Of a DNA stretch of 64,000 bases, positions 45,094 to 54,156 are shown in pieces. The translations under genes and the position numbers were made by a program. Origin of the DNA: Halarsenatibacter silvermanii. GTDB taxonomy: Bacteria > Bacillota > Halanaerobiia > Halanaerobiales > Halarsenatibacteraceae. The notes beneath the pieces were generated by a model that was not told the origin of the DNA, did no database searches, and saw nothing but the letters and a program-made list of their open reading frames with translations. The stretch's first letter is position 1; each line of letters begins with the position of its first letter. The stretch covers positions 1-64,000 of the forward strand of contig NZ_FNGO01000011.1 in NCBI RefSeq assembly GCF_900103135.1, in the 5' to 3' direction.

Positions 45094-45549
45094 ATGAACT
45101 TAACCAGTGGAAAGCTGCAAAACTTTAAAAATTATGAGCTCGGACAGATTCTGAAAGGAAATATCGAAAGAGGCAGGGATCTTAAAATCAGACTGGAAGA
45201 GATAATTAAGGAGGCAGGAATTGAGGCCGGTTATGTGCAGGTGCTCGGCGCCGTTAGATGTGCGCGGTTGGGCTATTTTAATCAAAATAGCTGCGAGTAT
45301 GAATACCACAACTTCGACGAACCTGTGGAAATTATTAATTGCTCCGGAAATATATCGCTTTCAGCAGAAAACGAACCTACACTCCACGCCCATATGGTCG
45401 TCAGCGATAAATCGGGCAAAGCTTTTGGCGGACATTTAGAGACCGGAACGGAAGTTTATGTGGGAGAAACGATAATACAGGAGTTTAAGGGTGAGCCTCA
45501 TCGCAGAAGTGAGGATCCCGAATCTGGCCTGACCCTCTGGAGTTATTAG
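45094..45549 (+). CDS. PPC (DUF296) domain protein
   Basis: This 151-residue PPC-domain protein has homologues annotated as DNA-binding; the bacterial role is not settled. The core has EAGIEAGYVQVLGAV, a metal-site-like LHAHMVVSDKSGKAFGGHL with three His, and the end FKGEPHRRSEDPESGLTLW. ATG 45094 is chosen because the two upstream ATGs (45085, 45088) sit too close to AGGAGG at 45079-45084. It is followed by the SpoIID-type gene after 36 bases. Confidence 0.87.
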   Translation: MNLTSGKLQNFKNYELGQILKGNIERGRDLKIRLEEIIKEAGIEAGYVQVLGAVRCARLGYFNQNSCEYEYHNFDEPVEIINCSGNISLSAENEPTLHAHMVVSDKSGKAFGGHLETGTEVYVGETIIQEFKGEPHRRSEDPESGLTLWSY

Positions 45550-45585
45550 AACAGAAGAGATATCAGGTAAAGGAGGTGACGGAGC

Positions 45586-47697
45586 TTGCATGTAAAAAAA
45601 ATTTTAAGCCCGGCGGCAGCTTTTGCAGCTGCATTAATCTTCTTTTCAATTTTACTGCCGGGTGCTGCCGGGGAGGCCGGAGAGATCGATGAGTTTCTCT
45701 CAGCCGATGAGGAAGAACTCAGGAAATTTATGGATCAGGACTGCGAGCGCTGGGAAAAGCTCCGTCACCTCGCTTTTCATCACCAGTCCGAGAACAATAT
45801 GGAAGATTATGTTTATTACCTGGAAAGGGCCGCCGAATTAAAGCCTGATAGTGATAAATTGAATCTGGAAGCTGCTATTGCCAATCATCAAAAAGGCAGA
45901 TTTGAGGAGTCTGCTCGCATGTTTGAACCCATTTTAGATGAGATATCTCAGAATACGACTGAACTCGAAACCATCAATAAGAGAAGAGCGTATTATTATG
46001 CCGGGCAGGCCCAAAAAGCAGCGGGAGATTATTCTGAAGCCAGATCTATCTGGAAAGAGGGAACAGAAATAGATGACCATCCCGGATTTTATCAGTCTCT
46101 GGCTGATAGTTTTATGGAGCAGGAGTATTATGAACGGGCTTTATATTATTTTGAAAAGGCAGTAGAGCTCGATAACTCTTTCAACCATCTCTATCTTGAC
46201 ATGGCCGAAGCAGCCGAGTATGCCGGCGAATATGAAGCCGCTCTTGAGTACTGGAGAAAAAGCATGAATACGGGTATCAGAGTTGAGAAAGCCAGGAACA
46301 GGCTGGAAGATTTGAGGTCAAAAATCGAAACTGATCCCTCTCCTGCTGAAATTCCCCCTGAAGAGAAAAAAGATCCTGATGAACTGGCCTGGCAGCCCCA
46401 ATTTCGCGATATTTATGATATAAATGAATATCTGTCCGGAGATGAACTCGGTCCTGAAGTAAAAGTTGGACTGGGGGAAAGAAGAGATGATCTTTTACTG
46501 CAGACCGATGATTACAAAATTGTGAAAAACAGCGAGGGGAATATTTTTCACGTAATTCCTCCTCGTAGAACTTTGAAAATTTCTCTGCAGGCAGGAAAAT
46601 TTATTTTTGAGCAGGAGGGCGGCTTTCAAAACCGGACAGATATTGATAAACTCGCAATTCCGGCCGATAATTTGATAATTTACAGCAAAACAGATGCTGC
46701 CTCATTCTTTATCAATGATATATCTTATGGTCAGGATTATTACTGGGCAGGAAGAGAATCCAGGCAGTACAGGGGAGATATTTTATTATCTCCAGATGAT
46801 GAAAATAGTGAATTTGCTGTAATAAACAGGATAACTATGGAGGAGTATCTTCTATCGGTAGTACCGGCTGAAATGCCCTCGCGGTGGCCAGGAGAAGCTT
46901 TGAAAGCTCAGGCTCTGGCAGCACGAAGCTATTTTATATCCGGAATATCATCCCGGCATCCTGAAGAAGAATATGACTTTTGTGATACGGTGCACTGTGC
47001 TGTTTATAACGGGGTAAGATCGGAAAATGATCGGACCAATCAGGCTGTCAAAAAAACAGCCGGAGAAGTCGGCAAGCATGACGGGAGGGTAATAAGTGCT
47101 GTCTTCAGCAGCAACAGCGGCGGCCAAACACAGGCTGGGGAAACAGTCTGGGGAGGGAATTCTGATTATCTTCAGTCTATCAGTCTTATTGAGAGAGAAG
47201 GATATAACGACTCCGGACTTCCCGGTGATCTTCAGGACTGGTTTCATCAAAAAGTCGAAACATACTCCGGTCCCGGGCCCTATACAGCTGAGGAAGCGTA
47301 CAGATGGATGCGCCCGATTAAGCCTGAATTTATCGAAGCAGAACACAATTTAAGCCAACTTGAGAATCTGCAGGTAACCGAAAGAGGCGATGGTGGTTTC
47401 GTACAGGAAGTATTATTTTCATCAAAAGATGGAACTAACATCAGGCTGGAAGGTGGAAGGATAAGAGAGGCTTTAGGCGGTCTCAGGAGCAATAACTTCA
47501 TAATACATAGAGAGTACAATGAAAAAGGACAGATTGAGAGATTTGTACTTTATGGAGCCGGTTGGGGCCATGGAGTGGGTATGGATCAAACTGCAGCGGC
47601 TAACATGGCCAGTGAGGGCAGAAAATATGATGACATTTTTCGCAGTTTTTATCGAAATACTGATATAGAAAAAATCTATGGATCTTCTTGTTATTAG
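45586..47697 (+). CDS. secreted TPR-SpoIID/LytB domain protein, 3' end altered by a mobile element
   Basis: The protein has 703 residues. An N-terminal signal peptide (about 1-29, ending LLPGAAG) is followed by tetratricopeptide repeats (about 55-240) and a SpoIID domain. The domain has NRITMEEYLLSVVPAEMPSRW, ALKAQALAARSYFI and GWGHGVGMDQTAAANMA. SpoIID proteins are lytic transglycosylases acting on stem-stripped peptidoglycan, so a cell wall role is likely and sporulation is not required. TTG 45586 follows AAAGGAGGTG. The last five residues (GSSCY) and the stop are encoded by the element at 47680. Removing the element gives ...EKIY followed directly by TAA. Confidence 0.9.
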   Translation: MHVKKILSPAAAFAAALIFFSILLPGAAGEAGEIDEFLSADEEELRKFMDQDCERWEKLRHLAFHHQSENNMEDYVYYLERAAELKPDSDKLNLEAAIANHQKGRFEESARMFEPILDEISQNTTELETINKRRAYYYAGQAQKAAGDYSEARSIWKEGTEIDDHPGFYQSLADSFMEQEYYERALYYFEKAVELDNSFNHLYLDMAEAAEYAGEYEAALEYWRKSMNTGIRVEKARNRLEDLRSKIETDPSPAEIPPEEKKDPDELAWQPQFRDIYDINEYLSGDELGPEVKVGLGERRDDLLLQTDDYKIVKNSEGNIFHVIPPRRTLKISLQAGKFIFEQEGGFQNRTDIDKLAIPADNLIIYSKTDAASFFINDISYGQDYYWAGRESRQYRGDILLSPDDENSEFAVINRITMEEYLLSVVPAEMPSRWPGEALKAQALAARSYFISGISSRHPEEEYDFCDTVHCAVYNGVRSENDRTNQAVKKTAGEVGKHDGRVISAVFSSNSGGQTQAGETVWGGNSDYLQSISLIEREGYNDSGLPGDLQDWFHQKVETYSGPGPYTAEEAYRWMRPIKPEFIEAEHNLSQLENLQVTERGDGGFVQEVLFSSKDGTNIRLEGGRIREALGGLRSNNFIIHREYNEKGQIERFVLYGAGWGHGVGMDQTAAANMASEGRKYDDIFRSFYRNTDIEKIYGSSCY

Positions 47698-48003
47698 TTG
47701 ATAGATATCGTATAAGATCACTATCATGGCAGTAATGACTGGAAGATATAAAGCAAAGTGATTCTCGAAATTTTTCGAAACTCAGGTTAAGTCCGTGGCC
47801 AAAAAATAGTGTCCCCGGCTCAGGATGTACCGGACTGAGCGTGAGCTCAGGGAAGAGCTCACGCGAAGGGAGCGCAATTTTTTGGCCGAAAACTAAACCT
47901 ATGTCGGGGAAAAATTTCATTGTGAACGAAGCTTTATATCTTACAGTACAACTAAATGAAGTTTTTTTACACACCTATTAACCAACTGATAACAAGAAGA
48001 TCA
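47680..48003 (+). mobile_element. 324-bp non-autonomous mobile element, copy C
   Basis: The element starts GGATCTTCTTGTTATTAG and ends CTGATAACAAGAAGATCA. Its 20-base ends are inverted with one or two mismatches. The direct repeat AAATCTAT flanks it (47672-47679, 48004-48011). The left arm to 47719 differs from copy D by one base. Bases 47906-48003 match the interior and right arm of copy B. Between them is a 186-base block (47720-47905) found in no other copy here. No transposase is encoded. TTGTTA (47688-47693) and TATAAG (47711-47716) are spaced 17 bases and point to the MBL hydrolase gene. Confidence 0.9.
47797..47887. other. highly structured block inside copy C
   Basis: GGCCAAAAAAT (47797-47807) pairs with ATTTTTTGGCC (47877-47887). 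Nested inside are GCGTGAGCTC/GAGCTCACGC (47839-47848 with 47855-47864, 6-base loop) and CCGG/CCGG (47815-47818 with 47830-47833). The block is far richer in GC than its surroundings. Read from either strand, the outer stem is followed by few U residues, so it is not a simple terminator. Confidence 0.6.
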
Positions 48004-48029
48004 AAATCTATTAAAAAAGTGGTGGGATA

Positions 48030-48791
48030 ATGGAGATTACTTTTCTGGGGACGGGAACATCTCACGGGGTGCCGGTGCCGGGATGTAACTGTCAGACCTG
48101 TAAATCATCTGACCCGAGAAATAAAAGATATAGAACTTCTCTTTTTGTAGAACTGGAAAATAAAAGCCTTATGATAGATACACCGCCTGAACACAGACTT
48201 CAGATGGTGAGATGGGGTCCTGTAACTCCCGACATAATTCTTTTTACTCATGAACATGCTGATCATATTATGGGTTTTGATGATCTTCGTTCTATGAACT
48301 GGAGAAAGAATGACACAATACCCTGCTTTGGAAATAAAAGGACGGTTAAGCGCATCAAGCAGACTTTTTCCTATATCTTCGAGGAAAACAGCTATCACGG
48401 CGGAGGAACTCCCCGGGTGGATATTTTTAACCTGGAGGATCTTTCCTCCAGCTGGCAGCAGATTATAACTCCTCTGCCGGTAAAACACGGCGAACTGGAC
48501 GTATTTGGTTATCGCATAGGTCCGCTGGCTTATATTACCGATGTAAGCAGTATTCCTTCTCAAACTCTATCTAAGCTCGAGGGAATTGAGGTTTTAATAT
48601 TGGGTGTTCTGCGCGAGCGTCCACACCGTACGCATCTAAATCTGGAACAGGGGAAAAATCTTGTCAATAAAATAGACAAACCCAGAACTTTTTTTACCCA
48701 TATTTCTCATGATCTGGAATATGCGGAGACCAATCGCAAACTGCCCGAGCATATAGATCTGGCTTACGATGGCCTCAAGGTAAAGATTTGA
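48030..48791 (+). CDS. MBL-fold metallo-hydrolase
   Basis: The 253-residue metallo-beta-lactamase fold protein has the metal motif FTHEHADHIMGFDDL near residue 73 and an N-terminal FLGTGTSHGVPVPGCNCQTC with a Cys pair as in PhnP-type phosphodiesterases. It ends with a HISHDLEY His motif. Cyclic phosphate or nucleotide hydrolysis is plausible; no substrate can be named. GTGGTGGG precedes ATG 48030. Before the element inserted, its start codon would have been about 15 bases from the SpoIID gene stop, suggesting a former operon now split. Confidence 0.88.
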   Translation: MEITFLGTGTSHGVPVPGCNCQTCKSSDPRNKRYRTSLFVELENKSLMIDTPPEHRLQMVRWGPVTPDIILFTHEHADHIMGFDDLRSMNWRKNDTIPCFGNKRTVKRIKQTFSYIFEENSYHGGGTPRVDIFNLEDLSSSWQQIITPLPVKHGELDVFGYRIGPLAYITDVSSIPSQTLSKLEGIEVLILGVLRERPHRTHLNLEQGKNLVNKIDKPRTFFTHISHDLEYAETNRKLPEHIDLAYDGLKVKI

Positions 48792-48845
48792 TCATATGAA
48801 ACTTGATCACATTAGAATTGTCAGGATACAACGGGGGGTTCATCG

Positions 48846-49331
48846 ATGAACATTGTTCTGGTAAATCCGCAGATCCCTCAAAACACAGGTAATATAGCCA
48901 GGACCTGTGCTGTGACTGGATCTACGCTCCATCTTGTAAAGCCTCTGGGTTTCAGTCTGGATGATAAATATTTGAAAAGAGCCGGTCTTGACTACTGGGA
49001 TCAGCTGGATATAAATATCCATGAAAATTTTGATCGTTTCTGGAGAAAGGCAAGCAAAAAAAGAGTTTACATCTTTACCAGTAAATCACAACGATCATAT
49101 CATAAAATTCAATATGATCTGGACGAGTATTTGATATTTGGACCTGAACCGGATGGAATGTCTGAAGAGTTTTTGCGGGATAATTATTCGAAATGTTTGA
49201 GGATACCGATGCTGGATGAGGCCCGTTCACTAAACCTTGCCAATTCTGTGGCCATAGTGACTTATGAAGCTTTCAGACAGCACAATTTTCCCGATTTTAA
49301 AAGAGAGGGTAATTTTCTAAAGGAATTTTGA
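48846..49331 (+). CDS. trmL: tRNA (cytidine34-2'-O)-methyltransferase TrmL
   Basis: TrmL methylates the wobble ribose of certain leucine tRNAs. The 161-residue SPOUT enzyme starts MNIVLVNPQIPQNTGNIART and has LHLVKPLGFSLDD, LIFGPEPDGM and the C-terminal knot RIPMLDEARSLNLANSVAIV. The length matches the minimal single-domain family. GGGGGG at about 48832-48837 precedes ATG 48846. Confidence 0.94.
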   Translation: MNIVLVNPQIPQNTGNIARTCAVTGSTLHLVKPLGFSLDDKYLKRAGLDYWDQLDINIHENFDRFWRKASKKRVYIFTSKSQRSYHKIQYDLDEYLIFGPEPDGMSEEFLRDNYSKCLRIPMLDEARSLNLANSVAIVTYEAFRQHNFPDFKREGNFLKEF

Positions 49332-49388
49332 GCTGAACTCCAATTCGGGACTGAAGTTAAATTTAAATCTATGCTGGGGGAATTATAA

Positions 49389-50456
49389 ATGTCAGAGAAA
49401 ATACCAGACCAAAAATTTCTGCAGAAACTTTGCGAAATGTCGGGGGCTTCCGGGCATGAAGATGACCTGCATGAACTTTTACAGGAAAAATTTGCCCCGG
49501 TTACGGATGAATGCCAGGTGGACAATTTTGGTAATTTTATAGCACGAAGTTGTGGTTCAGAGGATGTGGATATGAGAATTATGATAGCTGCGCACATGGA
49601 TGAGATAGGACTGATGGTCAAAAAAATTGATGAGGAGGGCTTTATAAGAATTTCAGCGGTGGGAGGAATCGATCCGAGGACACTGCCGGGACAGCGAGTA
49701 AAAATACACGGTAAAGAGGTTTTGACCGGTATAATTGGCTCTCTTCCTCCGCATCTTCTGGACAGAGAGACCAGAAAGAATAAAGCCCATAAATTAAAAG
49801 ATCTCTATATTGACACGGGTATGGCTGCTGATGAGCTCGAAGAGGTTATTTCGGTGGGAAACGTGATTACCCTGGATCGAAAACTTGAAAAGCTCAATGG
49901 CAATTATGTCAGTGGCAAGGCGTTTGATGATAGAGCTGGAGTTATGATGATGTATGAATGTGCCAGGGAGTTTCAGAAACTGAGCCATGCCTCTGATATA
50001 TTTTTTGTAGCTACTACCCAGGAGGAGCTTGGTTATAAAGGGGGCATCACTTCAGCATACGATTTAAATCCGGAAATAGCATTTGCCATAGATGTTACCC
50101 ACGGTCTTATGCCGGGAGTAGATAAAAGCAAAGCTGTGGATATGGATGGGGGTCCTGTAATATCTTTTGGTCCTCATGTTCATCCTGATCTTTTTAAACT
50201 TCTGCAGGACACCGCCAGAGAACGGGATATATCACATCAAATAGAACCCAGCTCTTCTCCTTATGGAACTGATGCAGCCGGAATTCAGATAGTGAGATCG
50301 GGAGTGGCTACTGCTCTTTTGAGCATTCCTTTGAGATATATGCACACTTCTGTGGAAACCGTTAAACTTGACAATATAAAACACGGGGCCTATCTACTGG
50401 CGCGTTCGATTGCAGAAATAGATGAAGAGTTTGTGGAGGAGTTAACATGCTATTAA
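49389..50456 (+). CDS. M42 family metallo-aminopeptidase, first of three
   Basis: M42 enzymes are two-metal aminopeptidases that form large tetrahedral shells. The 355-residue protein has metal ligands in IAAHMDEIGLMV (His), KAFDDRAGV (Asp), TTQEELGYKGG (Glu pair, one catalytic), AIDVTHGLMPG (Asp) and RYMHTSVET (His). All expected ligands are present. GGGGGAA precedes ATG 49389. It overlaps the second copy by 10 bases. A role in peptide breakdown is likely; the preferred residue is unknown. Confidence 0.92.
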   Translation: MSEKIPDQKFLQKLCEMSGASGHEDDLHELLQEKFAPVTDECQVDNFGNFIARSCGSEDVDMRIMIAAHMDEIGLMVKKIDEEGFIRISAVGGIDPRTLPGQRVKIHGKEVLTGIIGSLPPHLLDRETRKNKAHKLKDLYIDTGMAADELEEVISVGNVITLDRKLEKLNGNYVSGKAFDDRAGVMMMYECAREFQKLSHASDIFFVATTQEELGYKGGITSAYDLNPEIAFAIDVTHGLMPGVDKSKAVDMDGGPVISFGPHVHPDLFKLLQDTARERDISHQIEPSSSPYGTDAAGIQIVRSGVATALLSIPLRYMHTSVETVKLDNIKHGAYLLARSIAEIDEEFVEELTCY

Positions 50457-51481
50457 AAAAACTCAGCGAGGCTGCAGGAGCTTCCAGCAGAGAAAATGAA
50501 GTAAGAGATATCATTAGAGCCGAGATCGAGGACAGGGTTGATGAGATGAGAGTCGATGTTATGGGCAATATAATAGCGACTTCGGGAGCAGATAAAGAAG
50601 GAACTTCTCTGATGCTGGCTGCTCATATGGATGAGATCGGGCTTATGGTGACTGATATCAAGGAAAATGGTCTTCTGAGCTTTTCGGCTCTGGGAGGAAT
50701 TGATCAAAGAATTCTGGTTTCTAAGGTAGTCGAGGTCGGCGAAGATAAGGTCACCGGAGTTATAGGCTCAAAAGCTGTGCATCTTCAGAAGAAAAGCGAA
50801 AGAAAAAGGCCCATAGATATGGATAATCTGTATATTGATATCGGCGCTGAAAGCAAAAAAGAAGCTGAAAAAAATATAAGCAGAGGTGACACTGCGGTTT
50901 TTAAATCCGATTTTAAAGAGCTTAATGGAGGATATTTTACCGGTAAAGCTTTCGATGATCGAGCGGGCTGTGCTATTCTGTCTGAACTGACCTCGATCGA
51001 TCCAGAGGTTAAAACTCATTTTGTTTTTACAGTTCAAGAAGAGGTGGGACTGAGAGGGTCCAGGCAGGCGGCTTATGATTTAAACCCCGACTTTGCAGTT
51101 GCGGTTGAAGCCACTACAGCAGCCGACGTTCCTGAAAATGATGAACACAGATATTCCACAGAATTGGATGAAGGACCGGCTTTGACCATTCAGGATAGAA
51201 AGCTTATCAGTGATAGACTTCTTATGCAGGAGCTCATTAGAAGAGCTGAAGAATCAAATATAGGATATCAATTTCGCCGTACAGCCGAAGGAGCGAATGA
51301 TGCAGGGGTTATACACCTGACCAGATCAGGAATACCTTCAGCGGTTGTTTCCGTGCCCTCAAGATATATACATTCTCCTCACGGGCTGATGAGCAGTGAC
51401 GATTATGAGGATACAAAAAAGCTAATCAAAAACTTACTAACAAATTTTGATAAAGAAGGGAAGTTGAAAAAACATGATTGA
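50447..51481 (+). CDS. M42 family metallo-aminopeptidase, second of three
   Basis: The 344-residue paralogue has LAAHMDEIGLMV, KAFDDRAGC, TVQEEVGLRGS and RYIHSPHG. The segment AVEATTAADVP replaces the AIDVT segment of its neighbours, so the metal-ligand Asp becomes Glu. It overlaps the first copy (10 bases) and the third (8 bases), so the three are translationally coupled. Divergence among the three suggests different substrates or mixed shells. Confidence 0.92.
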   Translation: MLLKKLSEAAGASSRENEVRDIIRAEIEDRVDEMRVDVMGNIIATSGADKEGTSLMLAAHMDEIGLMVTDIKENGLLSFSALGGIDQRILVSKVVEVGEDKVTGVIGSKAVHLQKKSERKRPIDMDNLYIDIGAESKKEAEKNISRGDTAVFKSDFKELNGGYFTGKAFDDRAGCAILSELTSIDPEVKTHFVFTVQEEVGLRGSRQAAYDLNPDFAVAVEATTAADVPENDEHRYSTELDEGPALTIQDRKLISDRLLMQELIRRAEESNIGYQFRRTAEGANDAGVIHLTRSGIPSAVVSVPSRYIHSPHGLMSSDDYEDTKKLIKNLLTNFDKEGKLKKHD

Positions 51482-52481
51482 ATTTTTACAAAAAATTACA
51501 GGAGCGTTTGGTCCGGCCGGCGAAGAAAAAATAGTCAAAGATATTATCAGGTCTGAAATCGACAACTTCTGTCAGGACATCCGGGAGGACAAACTGGGCA
51601 ATATGATTGTTTATCAGGAAGGAGAAACGGATAGAGATATCATGATCGCAGCCCATGCGGATGAAATAGGTCTTATGATCACACATATTGATGAGGACGG
51701 GTTTTTAAGGTTTACTCCCGTAGGAGGACTCAGGGTTAAATGGATTCCGCAAAAAAGCTTTATATTTTCTGATGGAATTGTTGGTACTGTAGGAGTTGAA
51801 GAGGAAAAAAAGAATGATAAAAAATTAAAGTTTGCAGATATGTATCTGGATATAGGCGCTGAAAACAGGGAAAAGGCCGAAGAACTGGTCAAAATAGGTG
51901 ATACAGCTGTTTATACCAGAAACTTCGTTGAAGCGGGCGGTAAAATAATAGCCAATAGTCTTGATGATAGAGCCGGATGCGCTTTGCTTGTCAAGCTGAT
52001 TCAGGAGATGGAAGATTTTCCTCACAATATACATTATGTATTTACCGTTCAGGAAGAGGTTGGCTGCAGAGGAGCTAAAACAGCAGCTTATGACATCAAT
52101 CCTGACGCGGCTCTGGCTGTAGATGTTACTGCCACAGGAGACACCCCCGGTTCGAAGAAGCGGGAGGTTTCTCTCGGAGAGGGGACGGCCATCAAGGTTA
52201 TGGACAGGGGCAGTATAACAGATACCCGCATCAAAAATCTGCTGACTGAACTGGCAAAGGAAAATGAAATACCCTATCAGTACGAAGTTCTGGAAGCCGG
52301 AGCTACTGATGCCCATACCATTCAGTTGAGTCGGGGTGGTGTCCCCAGCGGTACTGTTTCAATTCCCTGCCGCTATATTCATTCTCCCGGCGAGATGATA
52401 GATATGGATGATATGAACCACTCCTTCGAATTGATCAAGAACTTTTTGCAATCAAAAGAACTGGCCGAAATCACTGACTGA
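51474..52481 (+). CDS. M42 family metallo-aminopeptidase, third of three
   Basis: The 335-residue paralogue has IAAHADEIGLMI (Ala for Met after the His), NSLDDRAGC, TVQEEVGCRGA, AVDVTATGDTP and RYIHSPGEM. All metal ligands are present. GGGAAG at 51459-51464 inside the second copy precedes ATG 51474. It closes a compact peptidase operon. Confidence 0.92.
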   Translation: MIEFLQKITGAFGPAGEEKIVKDIIRSEIDNFCQDIREDKLGNMIVYQEGETDRDIMIAAHADEIGLMITHIDEDGFLRFTPVGGLRVKWIPQKSFIFSDGIVGTVGVEEEKKNDKKLKFADMYLDIGAENREKAEELVKIGDTAVYTRNFVEAGGKIIANSLDDRAGCALLVKLIQEMEDFPHNIHYVFTVQEEVGCRGAKTAAYDINPDAALAVDVTATGDTPGSKKREVSLGEGTAIKVMDRGSITDTRIKNLLTELAKENEIPYQYEVLEAGATDAHTIQLSRGGVPSGTVSIPCRYIHSPGEMIDMDDMNHSFELIKNFLQSKELAEITD

Positions 52482-52531
52482 ACTGACCTTGTTTTATTGA
52501 CTGCTCATATTATCAGGGAGGATTGTTAAGC

Positions 52532-53254
52532 ATGAAAAATTTTAAATATGTTAGAGGCCCGGTAAAATCACGAAGATTAAATCTGTCGCTGGGAATAGAT
52601 CTGTTTCCAAAAAATATTTGCAGTGAAGATTGTATATATTGTGAATGCGGAAAAACGGAAAGATTGACCGCAGTGAGAGATGAATATACAGATACAGAAG
52701 AAGTTATAACTGAGCTGGAATCCAGGTTAAAAGATAATCCTGAATGCAATTACGTTACATTTTCGGGCAGAGGAGAACCCACTCTGCATTCTTCCCTGGG
52801 AAGGATAATAGATTTTATATCGGAAGAATTTCCGGATTACGATATAGCAGTTTTGACCAACAGCACACTTTTGCACCGCGCCGAAGTCAGAGAAGAACTT
52901 GCAAATGCTGATCTCCTGGTTCCTTCACTTGATGCTGGCAGTTATGAAACCTTCAATAAGATCTGCAGACCAGCTCCCGGGATAGAGTTTGAAAATATTG
53001 TTTATGGCCTCAAAAAAGCGACGGAATCTTTTGCCGGAAAAGTCTTTCTGGAAATTTTGCTTCTATCGGGCCTGAATGATTCGGAGGAAGAGATAAATAA
53101 TATTTCCGATATTCTATACGATCTGCATTACGATAGAATAGATCTCAATACGCTGGACAGGCCGCCGGCAGAAAAACATGCCCGAAAGATGAAGGAGAAG
53201 AGTTTGAAAGAGATAGCCCAAAAACTGCCCGGCAGGGTAAAAATATTTAACTGA
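52532..53254 (+). CDS. radical SAM protein (COG0731 type)
   Basis: The protein has 240 residues. The 4Fe-4S motif is CSEDCIYCECG near residue 28, followed by YVTFSGRGEPTLHSSLG, where GEP is the SAM-contacting motif, and VLTNSTLLHRAEV. The SRRLNLSLGIDLFP opening is typical of the Fe-S oxidoreductases grouped as COG0731, some of which are related to wybutosine-synthesis enzymes. The reaction is unknown. ATG 52532 follows AGGGAGG at 52515-52521. Confidence 0.87.
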   Translation: MKNFKYVRGPVKSRRLNLSLGIDLFPKNICSEDCIYCECGKTERLTAVRDEYTDTEEVITELESRLKDNPECNYVTFSGRGEPTLHSSLGRIIDFISEEFPDYDIAVLTNSTLLHRAEVREELANADLLVPSLDAGSYETFNKICRPAPGIEFENIVYGLKKATESFAGKVFLEILLLSGLNDSEEEINNISDILYDLHYDRIDLNTLDRPPAEKHARKMKEKSLKEIAQKLPGRVKIFN

Positions 53255-53305
53255 AACCTAATTTTTTAACACAGATAAAAAAGTTGAAAAAAATGAGGTG
53301 AAAAT

Positions 53306-54109
53306 ATGTCCTGGAGTTTAATAATTTTAGTATTGATACTATTATTCTTTGTGATCATACCTCTAATAAAGAACAAAATAATTCGGCATAAAAGAATTAA
53401 GAAAATGAAGAGTATCGAAGAGCAAAGGGATAGCAGAGTTATCACCCTGATTCACAGACAGGAAATTTTGGGCCTGATTGGGATGCCTTTCACCCGGTTT
53501 ATCAATATAGAGGACTCCGAGGAGATTTTAAGAGCGGTGCGAGAGACAGACAGCGATAAACCGATAGATCTTATTCTTCATACTCCCGGAGGGCTGGTTC
53601 TGGCGGCCGAACAGATAGCGAGGGCTATAGACCGTCATCCGGCGCCGGTAAAGGTTTTGATTCCTCATTATGCAATGTCAGGTGGTACTTTGATAGCGCT
53701 GGCAGCGGATAATATAATTATGGATCAAAATGCTGTTCTGGGCCCGGTAGACCCTCAGATAAGTGGATATCCAGCTGCTTCGATCAAAAATGTTTTGGAC
53801 CGCAAAGATATTAATGAGGTTGATGATGATACGCTGATTAAGGCGGATATTGCTGAAAAAGCAGTGATTCAGCTGGAGAACTTTCTCGAGGGGATATTGG
53901 CCGATGATTTTGAGCCGGGTGAGATTGAAAAAATCACAAAAAATCTATCACGGGGAAAATTCACACATGATTTTGCCCTTACCTGTGATGTTCTACAGGA
54001 GCTAAATATAGATCATCATACAGATCTGCCTGATGGGATTTATGAGTTGATGAAGCTTTATCCTCAGCCAGGACAGGGCTATCCTTCGGTTAATTATCTA
54101 AGTTATTGA
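53306..54109 (+). CDS. membrane-anchored Clp-fold serine protease (SDH type)
   Basis: This 267-residue protein of the ClpP/SppA-fold serine protease group is named after its Ser-Asp-His triad. An N-terminal transmembrane helix (about residues 4-22) is followed by a basic stretch and the protease core. The core has ILHTPGGLVLAAEQIA, PHYAMSGGTLIALAAD (Ser), GPVDPQISG (Asp) and GKFTHDFAL (His). It probably cleaves membrane or signal peptides in the cytoplasmic membrane. GAGGTG precedes ATG 53306. Confidence 0.87.
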   Translation: MSWSLIILVLILLFFVIIPLIKNKIIRHKRIKKMKSIEEQRDSRVITLIHRQEILGLIGMPFTRFINIEDSEEILRAVRETDSDKPIDLILHTPGGLVLAAEQIARAIDRHPAPVKVLIPHYAMSGGTLIALAADNIIMDQNAVLGPVDPQISGYPAASIKNVLDRKDINEVDDDTLIKADIAEKAVIQLENFLEGILADDFEPGEIEKITKNLSRGKFTHDFALTCDVLQELNIDHHTDLPDGIYELMKLYPQPGQGYPSVNYLSY

Positions 54110-54156
54110 TCTTCCTTTGAGCAAATTTTGCGGTATTATTAGCTCTGATTGCTATA

